Below are positions 1-6,101 of a stretch of DNA of 7,406 bases, one piece after another; position 1 is the stretch's first letter, and the number at the start of each line of letters is the position of its first letter. Location: NCBI GenBank assembly GCA_903890885.1, contig CAITCX010000292.1:1-7406 (forward strand), given 5' to 3'. Source of the stretch: an uncultured Dehalococcoidia bacterium. GTDB lineage: Bacteria; Chloroflexota; Dehalococcoidia; Dehalococcoidales; UBA3254. The notes under the pieces were generated by a model. It searched no databases. It was not told where the DNA came from and saw only the letters and a program-made list of their open reading frames with translations. A program made the position numbers and the translations under genes.

Positions 1-341
1 ATATCCAAAATATTGTTGTTGCCGGGGATATTCAACATTCTGGCCCCGCCGGTGATTTTGATGATTAAATCTGATTGTCTAACTCCCAATCTATACATTT
101 TTTGCAGAAGCCAGGGTACCCCGGTTTCAATATATTTCACCTTGATGCCAAGCCCTTCGGTCTCGATACGGGAACGAGGCAGTACCATATGCGCCAGGCC
201 AGCTACACGGGCAACTGGATCAAAAGCGCACAAGGCAATACAGGAACCCAGTCCCAGAACAGCCAGAACATCGGCAGGGTCTTTGCTAACCGCCAGTTCC
301 GCCAGTCCGACATTTATCATATTTTGCGTTGCTACTAACAT
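1..341 (-). CDS. cheD: Chemoreceptor glutamine deamidase CheD (3' end outside window)
   Basis: This is the N-terminal 113 residues of CheD, which deamidates glutamines on methyl-accepting chemotaxis receptors and also binds CheC. The family is usually about 160 residues, so roughly the last third lies beyond the left edge. Visible motifs are GLGSCIAL with the nucleophilic Cys34, AHMVLPRSR with His51 exactly 17 residues later (the same spacing as Cys27-His44 of Thermotoga CheD), and KITGGARM near residues 97-104. The triad threonine expected six residues before the cysteine is Val28 here. The ATG at 341-339 is preceded by AGAGGT (347-352) five bases upstream. The gene starts 20 bases after the cheC stop, so the two are surely cotranscribed. 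Identification is firm; full catalytic competence is less certain. Confidence 0.93.
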   Translation of the reverse strand, partial: MLVATQNMINVGLAELAVSKDPADVLAVLGLGSCIALCAFDPVARVAGLAHMVLPRSRIETEGLGIKVKYIETGVPWLLQKMYRLGVRQSDLIIKITGGARMLNIPGNNNILD

Positions 342-361
342 TTTTTACCTCTATCGCCTAA

Positions 362-955
362 CTATTTAGTGTGAATTACGACGGAGGGCAAAACTAAAAA
401 GTTGCCTTCAATCTCTTTAACCGAGGAATGGAATTTCAATTTGATCACGAAGATAGAATCGCGGCCCTTAAAGGCTTCTGCTAAAAGCGAACCGACCAGC
501 CTTCCAGCATTGTCCTCCATAACCGTTGGAGGTGAAGGCATTAACCGCAGGCCTGCGCAATCTGCTACGCTATTCAAAAAGAAAGCGCCTACAATATTGC
601 CCATCTCTCCCAGCACAGACCTTTCCATTTCCCCCAGAGCTTTGGTAGTATTGGGCTCCAGGTCCAGCGCCATATCCACCAGATCGAAGGCTGTTTGAGG
701 ATCGAAGGATAACAGGATTTGTCCGCTGGTATTACCGGAAAACAGGAGATATATGGCGATCACACTATCGTCGGCTTTTGCTCCTACCAACCTGGTAGCA
801 TTGCGGATTGAGACCTCTTCAATGCTCAAAGCCGAAATCGCGAAATCCTTATTGACCATCTGTGCAAGCCCTGATACCGCTGTCGCGCTGCCAAGTTTAG
901 CTAGTTTCGTCCAGCTCGCCAGATTAAAACTTACCTGTGCAGTATCGGTTGTCAA
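362..955 (-). CDS. cheC: CheY-P phosphatase CheC, single active site
   Basis: A 197-residue CheC/CheX/FliY-family protein, about the usual CheC length. CheC dephosphorylates CheY-P and forms a complex with CheD, encoded next. The second active-site signature, [DS]-x3-E-x2-N-x22-P, is intact: Ser113, Glu117, Asn120 and Pro143, within RSVLGEMGN and MPSPP. The first site, which should lie in the N-terminal helix before GSATAVSGLAQM, has Lys17 and Lys20 where Glu and Asn belong and Leu43 where the proline belongs, so it looks dead. The start is a TTG at 955-953, chosen because AAAGGAG sits seven bases upstream and no better ATG precedes the conserved helix. It is expressed from its own promoter at about 1045-1074 and followed by cheD. 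Partner chemotaxis genes are not in the window. Confidence 0.9.
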   Translation of the reverse strand: MTTDTAQVSFNLASWTKLAKLGSATAVSGLAQMVNKDFAISALSIEEVSIRNATRLVGAKADDSVIAIYLLFSGNTSGQILLSFDPQTAFDLVDMALDLEPNTTKALGEMERSVLGEMGNIVGAFFLNSVADCAGLRLMPSPPTVMEDNAGRLVGSLLAEAFKGRDSIFVIKLKFHSSVKEIEGNFLVLPSVVIHTK

Positions 956-962
956 AGTATTG

Positions 963-969
963 CTCCTTT
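963..969 (-). promoter_or_regulatory. Ribosome binding site fixing the cheC TTG start
   Basis: On the minus strand this reads AAAGGAG, seven bases before the TTG at 955. It is the strongest Shine-Dalgarno match near the 5' end of cheC and supports the non-ATG start. Confidence 0.8.
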
Positions 970-1026
970 ATCCGGTGAATATTTACTCTAATTTGACTCA
1001 GGTACTACCATCTTAAAGTCTAACAC

Positions 1027-1062
1027 TCACAGATAAATCACAAAATTATATCGGAAGTCACA
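1027..1062 (-). repeat. Three TGTGA direct repeats around the cheC -10 box
   Basis: On the plus strand TCACA occurs at 1027-1031, 1038-1042 and 1058-1062, which is TGTGA on the coding strand. Start-to-start distances are 11 and 20 bases, close to one and two helical turns. One copy lies in the promoter spacer and two lie downstream of the -10 hexamer. They could be sites for a repressor or a CRP-like factor; no palindromic partner half-site was seen, so this is only suggestive. Confidence 0.3.
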
Positions 1063-1074
1063 CTTTTCTACCAA
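1045..1074 (-). promoter_or_regulatory. Probable promoter of cheC-cheD
   Basis: The minus strand shows TTGGTA (1069-1074) as -35, an 18-base spacer, and a perfect TATAAT (1045-1050) as -10. The expected start point is near 1038, giving a leader of roughly 80 bases before the cheC TTG. The same hexamers with the same spacing occur ahead of the fusion gene at 5346-5375, and 10 of the 18 spacer bases also match. This makes the pair more convincing than either alone. Confidence 0.65.
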
Positions 1075-1112
1075 TGAGACAGTCTTTGACCATAACCGAT
1101 AACGGGAGAAAC

Positions 1113-1155
1113 TAATAAAAACCTTTGTCCATCCGGTTCAGGGGAGGACACAAAG
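1113..1155 (-). terminator. Probable intrinsic terminator after the activase fusion gene
   Basis: On the minus strand CTTTG-TG-TCC (1155-1146) can pair with GGACAAAG (1130-1123), an 8-bp stem with a two-base bulge and a 15-base loop. It is followed by GTTTTTATTAG, which contains five consecutive T. It lies 25 bases past the stop of the fusion gene and ahead of the cheC promoter, where a terminator separating the two units would be expected. The bulge lowers confidence. Confidence 0.5.
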
Positions 1156-1179
1156 ATGAAAGGGTGATTCGGAAGAAGA

Positions 1180-4100
1180 CTATTTGGTTTGACCGGCGGA
1201 ATGAGGCGCGAGAACATTTTTGTTGCAGAATTTCACCAATTCAGCAAATTCATTAATACGTATTGCGTTATTGGTTTCCAGATTTCCGTCGTAGGTCAAG
1301 TTGATCCAGGGTTTCTTGTACATAGAGCCAAATTTATCGGCCATAGCAGCTACGATTCCTCCAGGCATGCAGCCGTGAGGCATCACCGATATAACTCCAG
1401 CGAACTCTTCATTCTCCAACCAGTCTATTCCGCTGCCGATACTCAAGACAGCTTCGCTCCCGCACCTGGAAGAAAGATAGTGAGATGACTTGGTAAGAAG
1501 GTCGGAAGTAGAAGGCTCTGTTTCAGGCAAGACCTTCGTAAAGAGACTGGCAATCCGGCGTTCATCGCTTTCTTGAATATATTTCTTGATGTAGCTCAGG
1601 ATGATCTTTTTTATCTTTTTATCTTTGACGGCATCTTCCAGATTACGATGAGAGATATATTTAAACCATTCACCCATAGGAGAAACTACAACTTCCAGTC
1701 CCGCCTTTTCACATGTTTTAACCAGATCCTTGTTGCTAAAACAGTTAGACCGGAGGAATATTTCACCGTTGATGCCTACCAGCGGGCGACGCGGCAAGGT
1801 ATTATCAATCAAATCGTTCATTTCAGCGGCTGCCTGACGCAACAACAAGGTCAGATTCTCTTTTTGTCCGGTTTTTTCAACGATTTTCTTCAAATATTTG
1901 TCAAAGGCTTTGTCTGTGACTCCGGAAATTTTTTCATAAGGCCTGACCCGCCACTGTAACTTCTGTAAATAATCAACCGCAGACATGCCTTTCCATGCCA
2001 GACGTTCAAAACCAGCGCCTAGTCCCACATCCCGGTAAGCATTATTGGAAACACTCGTACGAATAGGTAAATCGAAACCCAGGTCTTTAAGAATGCGAAT
2101 CTGTTCAACGGCATACTTGCCTAGACGGCAAGGCCCAAAAGATCCGGCCATGAAGCCTTCCACGTCTTTATAATCATGGCCATCCTCTTTAAAAAACCTC
2201 AGGAAGTCACCCAGAGTTATCCGGTACGGCAGGCATTCTGTGCCTGACGTAACCTGGTTAGAATACAAAATATTGCGTTCATCAGGCTCCGGCAAAGTTA
2301 CTGCCGGAACACCGAAAGCCCGCATAGCTGCGGCAATAACATCTGCATGCGGAGCCATACGCGGGATTATCAATGTCCGCCCTTTGTTTAAGGCTGAGGT
2401 TGCACCACGATAAATATCCGCAGCTTTGACCTCAACCGCTCTGGAACCAGAATGGCTGTAAGCTTGAATAGTGTCTACAAAAGCTTCCAGGCGGGTAACC
2501 AAACCGGCCTCGGCAGCATGCTCATCAATTTCAAGCTGGCCTAACGGCTTTCCACCCATAACATCTTCCAGCTCTTTAATGATAAAGGAGTTTGGCCCGC
2601 AGCCAAAATTGGTCAGAATCAACCCGTAAAGCTGGGGATCGCGGGCTGCTATATCAGCCCCCGCCAGCATACGGCTCTCGTAAGACCAGTAAGGACGATC
2701 GGTATATTTCTTGGAGTCAACTCCTGCAAGAGGCAGGAAGTCCAATGGTATGGGTTCAACATTTAGTTGAGCTAATTTCTCGGCTATTCCTAAATTAGCG
2801 CCAGAATCCTGCGACATATAAGCCCTGGAGAGCACTACCACGCCGATTTTACCGCTTTCTTTTAACTGGGCTAACAATCTGGCTCCGGTTTCCGCTCTGT
2901 CTGTTTCATACTTGCGTTGGCAAGCTAGTCCGGCCAAAACAGCTTTTCTGCCCAGGTTGGCATCGAAGCCCATTTTTTGAGCTACCTCAGTTAAATTCCG
3001 GATGATATCTTCATCACCCTGGCTAAAATCGATTGCCGGCACCAGTAGTTTCTTTTCAAGCCCTAAAACCTGACGAACGATATACGGAGACGCCTGCACC
3101 AGAGGACAGGCATATTTCTGGTTCTCTGCGCCCTCAGTCGCGCCCAGGCGAATGCCGCTGGGGAATAACAGGTAGTCGGCTTCTTGTAAAACCGCAGCAT
3201 GACCGTGCAAAAGCTTCATCGGAAAACAACTGTCAGAGTATGACAGTTCAACAGAGCGTTCGACAATGTCTTTGTTGGTTTTATTTGAAATAATCACACG
3301 AACGTCCAGGGCATTCAGGAACCCTATTAATAAAGGAGCATAATCATAAACCAGCAGGGCACGCGGAATTCCGACTTTGGGCCCACTGCCGGTGTTCTCC
3401 CTGTATTCGCGGAATAGCAATTTTTCACGCACATCGAAGAAAGTTTCCTTTTTTGCCAGCATCAGGTTGCTGTCATATTTGTCGCATCGACTGCCGTAGA
3501 AAGTAGGTTTCTCACCGGGAACTTTCATCTGGGTGATTGAGCAATTATTATCGCAGCTCTGGCAGGTGAAGGTCGACAGGTTGCATTCAGCCCCAACAAT
3601 TGTGTTGAAGCCTTTAAATTTGGAAGAATGCCCATTGACCTCTTCTTTAGCCAGCAAAGCAGCGCCAATGGCTCCGCTGACTTCCCTGTGTTCAGCTACC
3701 TGCAGTTCTTTATCAGGCAACTGCTGCTGGAAGGCTGAAACCACGGCTTTGTTATAAAATACCGCGCCGGTTAAAATAATCTTATTTCCAAACTTGCGTG
3801 TTCCTACTACTTTAGATAGATAATTTTTAGCGATAGAATTGGCCAGACTAGCTGTAATGACCTCTACAGACACCCCTTCCCGTTGGGCAGAAGGAACTGC
3901 CTGTCCCATAAAAGCAGCGCAGCGGGTACCTAGATCAATGGTATGATCAGCCTTAAGTGCCAACCTGGCAAATTCACCGTTTTTCACAGAAACAGAGAGC
4001 ATTTCTGCCATCTCGTCAATGAAGCTGCCAGTCCCGGCAGCGCAGGCTTTGTTCATCTGGTAATCAACCACGACTCCCTTGCGCTTGATCACCAACTTGG

Positions 4101-5334
4101 AATCCTGTCCCCCTATTTCAATGATATCTGCACGGGGATCGATATCCGCTGCCGCACGAGTCTGAGCAGTAATCTCATTTTTAACCAGGTCAGCCCCAAT
4201 CAGGCTGCCAATCAGATAACGGCCTGATCCGGTTACCCCTGCTCCAGCAATCTTCACCTGCCCGGCGCCTACTGTAATGAGATTGGAAAAAACCTGTTTA
4301 ACCGCATCTACAGGGCGTCCGGCTGTCATTAAATAATTCTTGGCCAGGATGTGTTTCCCTGTCTCGTCCAGAATAACCGCTTTGGTACTGGTTGAACCTA
4401 CGTCTACACCGAGGTAGCCGATGCAGGGCGCAGAAATATTTCCTTTTAGTTCGTTAGCCGGCATCGCTATATCCTGAAGTTTGGGCAATATATAATACTG
4501 TTTACTGGCATCGCTTTCCGGTAATAATTTAACCTCTGATTTTTTATCCCGTGAAAGCAGTGCCGCGCCGATGGCTTCTACATATAAATAATTCTCAGGA
4601 ATAGTGACTTGTACCGGATTTCTGTTCCTCTCAGAGAGCATGCCATTTAAAGACTTGGCAATAGCACTATTAGCGGCTACACCACCGATGAAAAACACTG
4701 GTTCGTTAAACACACCTTTCTTAAGAGCCAGCGTCATACGGGCAATACTTTCACAAAGAGCATAAAGCATGGCATCAACAGCCACTCCTTTTTGCTGTAG
4801 ATGGATCAAATCGCTCTTGGCAAATACACTGCAGCGGGCGGCAATACGGGGCGCATTTCCCTGGAACTTCGAAGCAATATCGCCGAAATCCTCTATCTTG
4901 ATTCCCAGGCGGTAAGCCTGCTGCTCCAGAAATCGGCCAGTACCGGCGGCGCACAGAGGGTTAGAGGCCACTTTCCAGGGTTTATTCAGTCCATCTTCCA
5001 GTTCAATAACCAGAGAACTCTGACCGCCAATTTGAATTATTGAACGGACGTCCTGATTTAGTTGCAATAAACCCGAGGCTATGGCTAAAGAGCTGCTATA
5101 GGATGCCCAGCCAAATTCGCCTGGAATCACCCCTTTTCCAGAACCGGAAACACCAGCGGCTATGACTTGTTTTAGAGGAAACCGAATGTCCAGTTCCTTT
5201 AGCAACGAATTGAGAGTTTCACGGGGATTGGAAACAATCTTTTGGTTAGCTAGATAAGAGACTTGGCCACTTGCATCCGTCAAAGCGATTTTAACGCTGG
5301 TAGACCCGATATCGATACCTAAGTAATAGCTCAT
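1180..5334 (-). CDS. Four-module CoA-dehydratase-type activase/HgdB-like fusion protein
   Basis: A 1384-residue cytoplasmic protein of the 2-hydroxyacyl-CoA dehydratase activase family. Such activases use ATP to push an electron from a [4Fe-4S] cluster onto a partner iron-sulfur protein. Two BcrAD/BadFG ASKHA ATPase modules come first. Module 1 (about 3-265) has GIDIGSTS and cysteines 128 (CAAGTG) and 168 (ARCSVF). Module 2 (about 306-565) has GVDVGSTS, IGGQD and cysteines 431 (CAAGTG) and 472 (TRCAAF). A cysteine-rich linker (C584, 591, 594, 598, 617) follows. Then come a DUF2229-like part (about 652-920; C703, C743, C912) and a second HgdB-like part (about 985-1375; C1034, C1069, C1322). 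Large fusions of this type, around 1400 residues, are known in anaerobes, mostly uncharacterised. The ATG at 5334 lies directly before the first nucleotide-binding motif. No Shine-Dalgarno is seen, and the promoter abuts the start. No CoA-transferase or separate dehydratase subunits are adjacent, so the substrate is unknown. Confidence 0.88.
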   Translation of the reverse strand: MSYYLGIDIGSTSVKIALTDASGQVSYLANQKIVSNPRETLNSLLKELDIRFPLKQVIAAGVSGSGKGVIPGEFGWASYSSSLAIASGLLQLNQDVRSIIQIGGQSSLVIELEDGLNKPWKVASNPLCAAGTGRFLEQQAYRLGIKIEDFGDIASKFQGNAPRIAARCSVFAKSDLIHLQQKGVAVDAMLYALCESIARMTLALKKGVFNEPVFFIGGVAANSAIAKSLNGMLSERNRNPVQVTIPENYLYVEAIGAALLSRDKKSEVKLLPESDASKQYYILPKLQDIAMPANELKGNISAPCIGYLGVDVGSTSTKAVILDETGKHILAKNYLMTAGRPVDAVKQVFSNLITVGAGQVKIAGAGVTGSGRYLIGSLIGADLVKNEITAQTRAAADIDPRADIIEIGGQDSKLVIKRKGVVVDYQMNKACAAGTGSFIDEMAEMLSVSVKNGEFARLALKADHTIDLGTRCAAFMGQAVPSAQREGVSVEVITASLANSIAKNYLSKVVGTRKFGNKIILTGAVFYNKAVVSAFQQQLPDKELQVAEHREVSGAIGAALLAKEEVNGHSSKFKGFNTIVGAECNLSTFTCQSCDNNCSITQMKVPGEKPTFYGSRCDKYDSNLMLAKKETFFDVREKLLFREYRENTGSGPKVGIPRALLVYDYAPLLIGFLNALDVRVIISNKTNKDIVERSVELSYSDSCFPMKLLHGHAAVLQEADYLLFPSGIRLGATEGAENQKYACPLVQASPYIVRQVLGLEKKLLVPAIDFSQGDEDIIRNLTEVAQKMGFDANLGRKAVLAGLACQRKYETDRAETGARLLAQLKESGKIGVVVLSRAYMSQDSGANLGIAEKLAQLNVEPIPLDFLPLAGVDSKKYTDRPYWSYESRMLAGADIAARDPQLYGLILTNFGCGPNSFIIKELEDVMGGKPLGQLEIDEHAAEAGLVTRLEAFVDTIQAYSHSGSRAVEVKAADIYRGATSALNKGRTLIIPRMAPHADVIAAAMRAFGVPAVTLPEPDERNILYSNQVTSGTECLPYRITLGDFLRFFKEDGHDYKDVEGFMAGSFGPCRLGKYAVEQIRILKDLGFDLPIRTSVSNNAYRDVGLGAGFERLAWKGMSAVDYLQKLQWRVRPYEKISGVTDKAFDKYLKKIVEKTGQKENLTLLLRQAAAEMNDLIDNTLPRRPLVGINGEIFLRSNCFSNKDLVKTCEKAGLEVVVSPMGEWFKYISHRNLEDAVKDKKIKKIILSYIKKYIQESDERRIASLFTKVLPETEPSTSDLLTKSSHYLSSRCGSEAVLSIGSGIDWLENEEFAGVISVMPHGCMPGGIVAAMADKFGSMYKKPWINLTYDGNLETNNAIRINEFAELVKFCNKNVLAPHSAGQTK

Positions 5335-5345
5335 GTTTCGTGTGT

Positions 5346-5375
5346 ATTATAGCAAAAATCGCCCTTTGTTACCAA
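5346..5375 (-). promoter_or_regulatory. Promoter of the activase fusion gene, giving a near-leaderless transcript
   Basis: The minus strand shows TTGGTA (5370-5375), an 18-base spacer and TATAAT (5346-5351). Only 11 bases (ACACACGAAAC) separate the -10 box from the ATG, so transcription starting about seven bases downstream of the -10 would leave a leader of about 3 to 7 bases. There is no purine-rich Shine-Dalgarno. It closely matches the cheC promoter at 1045-1074. Confidence 0.68.
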
Positions 5376-5494
5376 TCTTGAAACGCTTATCATTGATGGA
5401 CTAATGCGGTTTTGTGTGGGTGACAATGCTGAATATTCCGGCTTTGAGGTAAAAACCAACTTTGTAAGTTATTGATGTCCTGGTCTGTGGACTT

Positions 5495-5541
5495 TACCCC
5501 CCTTAATAACCAAGGAAGGAGAGCGGCGATTAAGGGGGGTA
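5495..5541. repeat. 13-bp perfect inverted repeat (hairpin)
   Basis: TACCCCCCTTAAT at 5495-5507 is exactly complementary to ATTAAGGGGGGTA at 5529-5541, with a 21-base loop. No T tract follows on either strand, so it is not a standard intrinsic terminator. It sits 86 bases after the stop of the small winged-helix gene and about 120 bases before the promoter of the fusion gene. A weaker stem at 5544-5565 (CCGAT/ATCGG, extendable by a wobble pair and one more pair) lies directly beside it. Possible roles are RNA 3'-end stabilisation, an unconventional terminator or an intergenic repeat element. The rest of 5335-5626 holds only the fusion-gene promoter and no credible coding frame. Confidence 0.7.
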
Positions 5542-5626
5542 GCCCGATATATCAAATGACATCGGCGGAAAGAGAAAGCAATTAATACCATCTGTCATGT
5601 GATTTCGATTTTATGTTTCTAAATTA

Positions 5627-5986
5627 TTAAATCCCCTGGGCGTCTAATAGTTGTCCCAGTATAATTTGCCACTGGCGCTGATCTATATTAACCAGCTCAG
5701 CAGCCAGACTGTGAATGGGTTCACTTTTGGTTAAAGCATAAAGTGTTATGCCGTTTTCAAGAAAACTTACCACTATTTTCTTTTCAATCAGTGTTTTTAA
5801 AGCCTTATCAGTATCAAATTTCTTGGTCGTTGTAGCATGTAACACCGCAGAGCGGTTAAACCTGGCATGGGGATGCCTGCTGAAATATAGTAAGAGCTCT
5901 AAACTGCAGAGATCTTCGCTAAATTCTTTTATAAAATTACCTAGCTTGTCCTCTATCTGGATCTCTCTCAAAGTCTGAACCCCCAT
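5627..5986 (-). CDS. Small winged-helix-like protein of unknown function
   Basis: A 119-residue soluble protein that I do not recognise as a named family. The predicted layout fits a winged helix: helix about 26-38 (LCSLELLLYFSRHP), helix about 44-51 (NRSAVLHA), recognition-type helix about 57-70 (FDTDKALKTLIEKK), then a beta hairpin about 71-85 with a turn at ENG. Two more helices follow at about 88-115. It has no signal peptide, membrane segment or cysteine cluster (one Cys, C27). It may be a DNA-binding regulator. It lies 115 bases downstream of ftsZ and upstream of the fusion gene, bracketed by two hairpins. The ATG at 5986 has only a weak GGGA upstream. An alternative is the TTG at 5971, seven bases after GGGGG, which would remove five residues. 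It is probably a real gene because the predicted structure is coherent and no competing frame covers the span. Confidence 0.7.
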   Translation of the reverse strand: MGVQTLREIQIEDKLGNFIKEFSEDLCSLELLLYFSRHPHARFNRSAVLHATTTKKFDTDKALKTLIEKKIVVSFLENGITLYALTKSEPIHSLAAELVNIDQRQWQIILGQLLDAQGI

Positions 5987-6019
5987 CCAATTCCCATCTG
6001 GATTTGTCTTGATTGGACT

Positions 6020-6055
6020 GGGGAGCGGTAATAAATTTCTTTGATACCGCTCCCC
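6020..6055. repeat. 11-bp perfect inverted repeat after ftsZ
   Basis: GGGGAGCGGTA (6020-6030) pairs exactly with TACCGCTCCCC (6045-6055), with a 14-base A/T-rich loop. It starts 46 bases past the ftsZ stop. In the direction of ftsZ transcription the stem is followed by AGTCCAATCAAG, with no T run. It may therefore stabilise the 3' end, attenuate read-through into the winged-helix gene, or act as a factor-dependent terminator. Confidence 0.7.
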
Positions 6056-6101
6056 CTCAACTAACCAATGTTCAATTTTTCAGGATTCGGAGAAACCCGC
6101 T

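Noticed and set aside
13..369. Open frame on the plus strand opposite cheD, 118 codons
   Set aside because: It is antisense to a clear CheD frame with conserved motifs, its protein has no recognisable features, and the overlap is complete.
1573..1959. 128-codon plus-strand open frame inside the fusion gene
   Set aside because: Fully antisense to the conserved HgdB-like domain; its hydrophobic, Phe-rich product reflects the reverse complement of Lys/Glu-rich coding sequence.
1180..5334. Frameshift or assembly fusion of separate activase and dehydratase genes
   Set aside because: The frame is continuous, all module motifs are intact and in order, and fusions of this size and order exist in other anaerobes, so it is a genuine single gene.
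5458..5470. AACTT-TGT-AAGTT small palindrome upstream of the fusion promoter
   Set aside because: Arms of five bases in A/T-rich DNA arise easily by chance, and it lies about 80 bases upstream of the -35, so operator function is unsupported.
5335..5626. Possible tRNA or known riboswitch in the largest intergenic region
   Set aside because: No cloverleaf, TTC-type T loop or CCA-like 3' end was found, and a promoter lies between the structured part and the fusion gene, so a cis-acting leader is unlikely.
6028..6071. Possible promoter for the winged-helix gene, TTGGTT with TATCAA on the minus strand
   Set aside because: Spacing is 16 and the -10 is poor and lies inside the hairpin; unlike the two strong promoters it does not keep the 18-base spacer or TATAAT.
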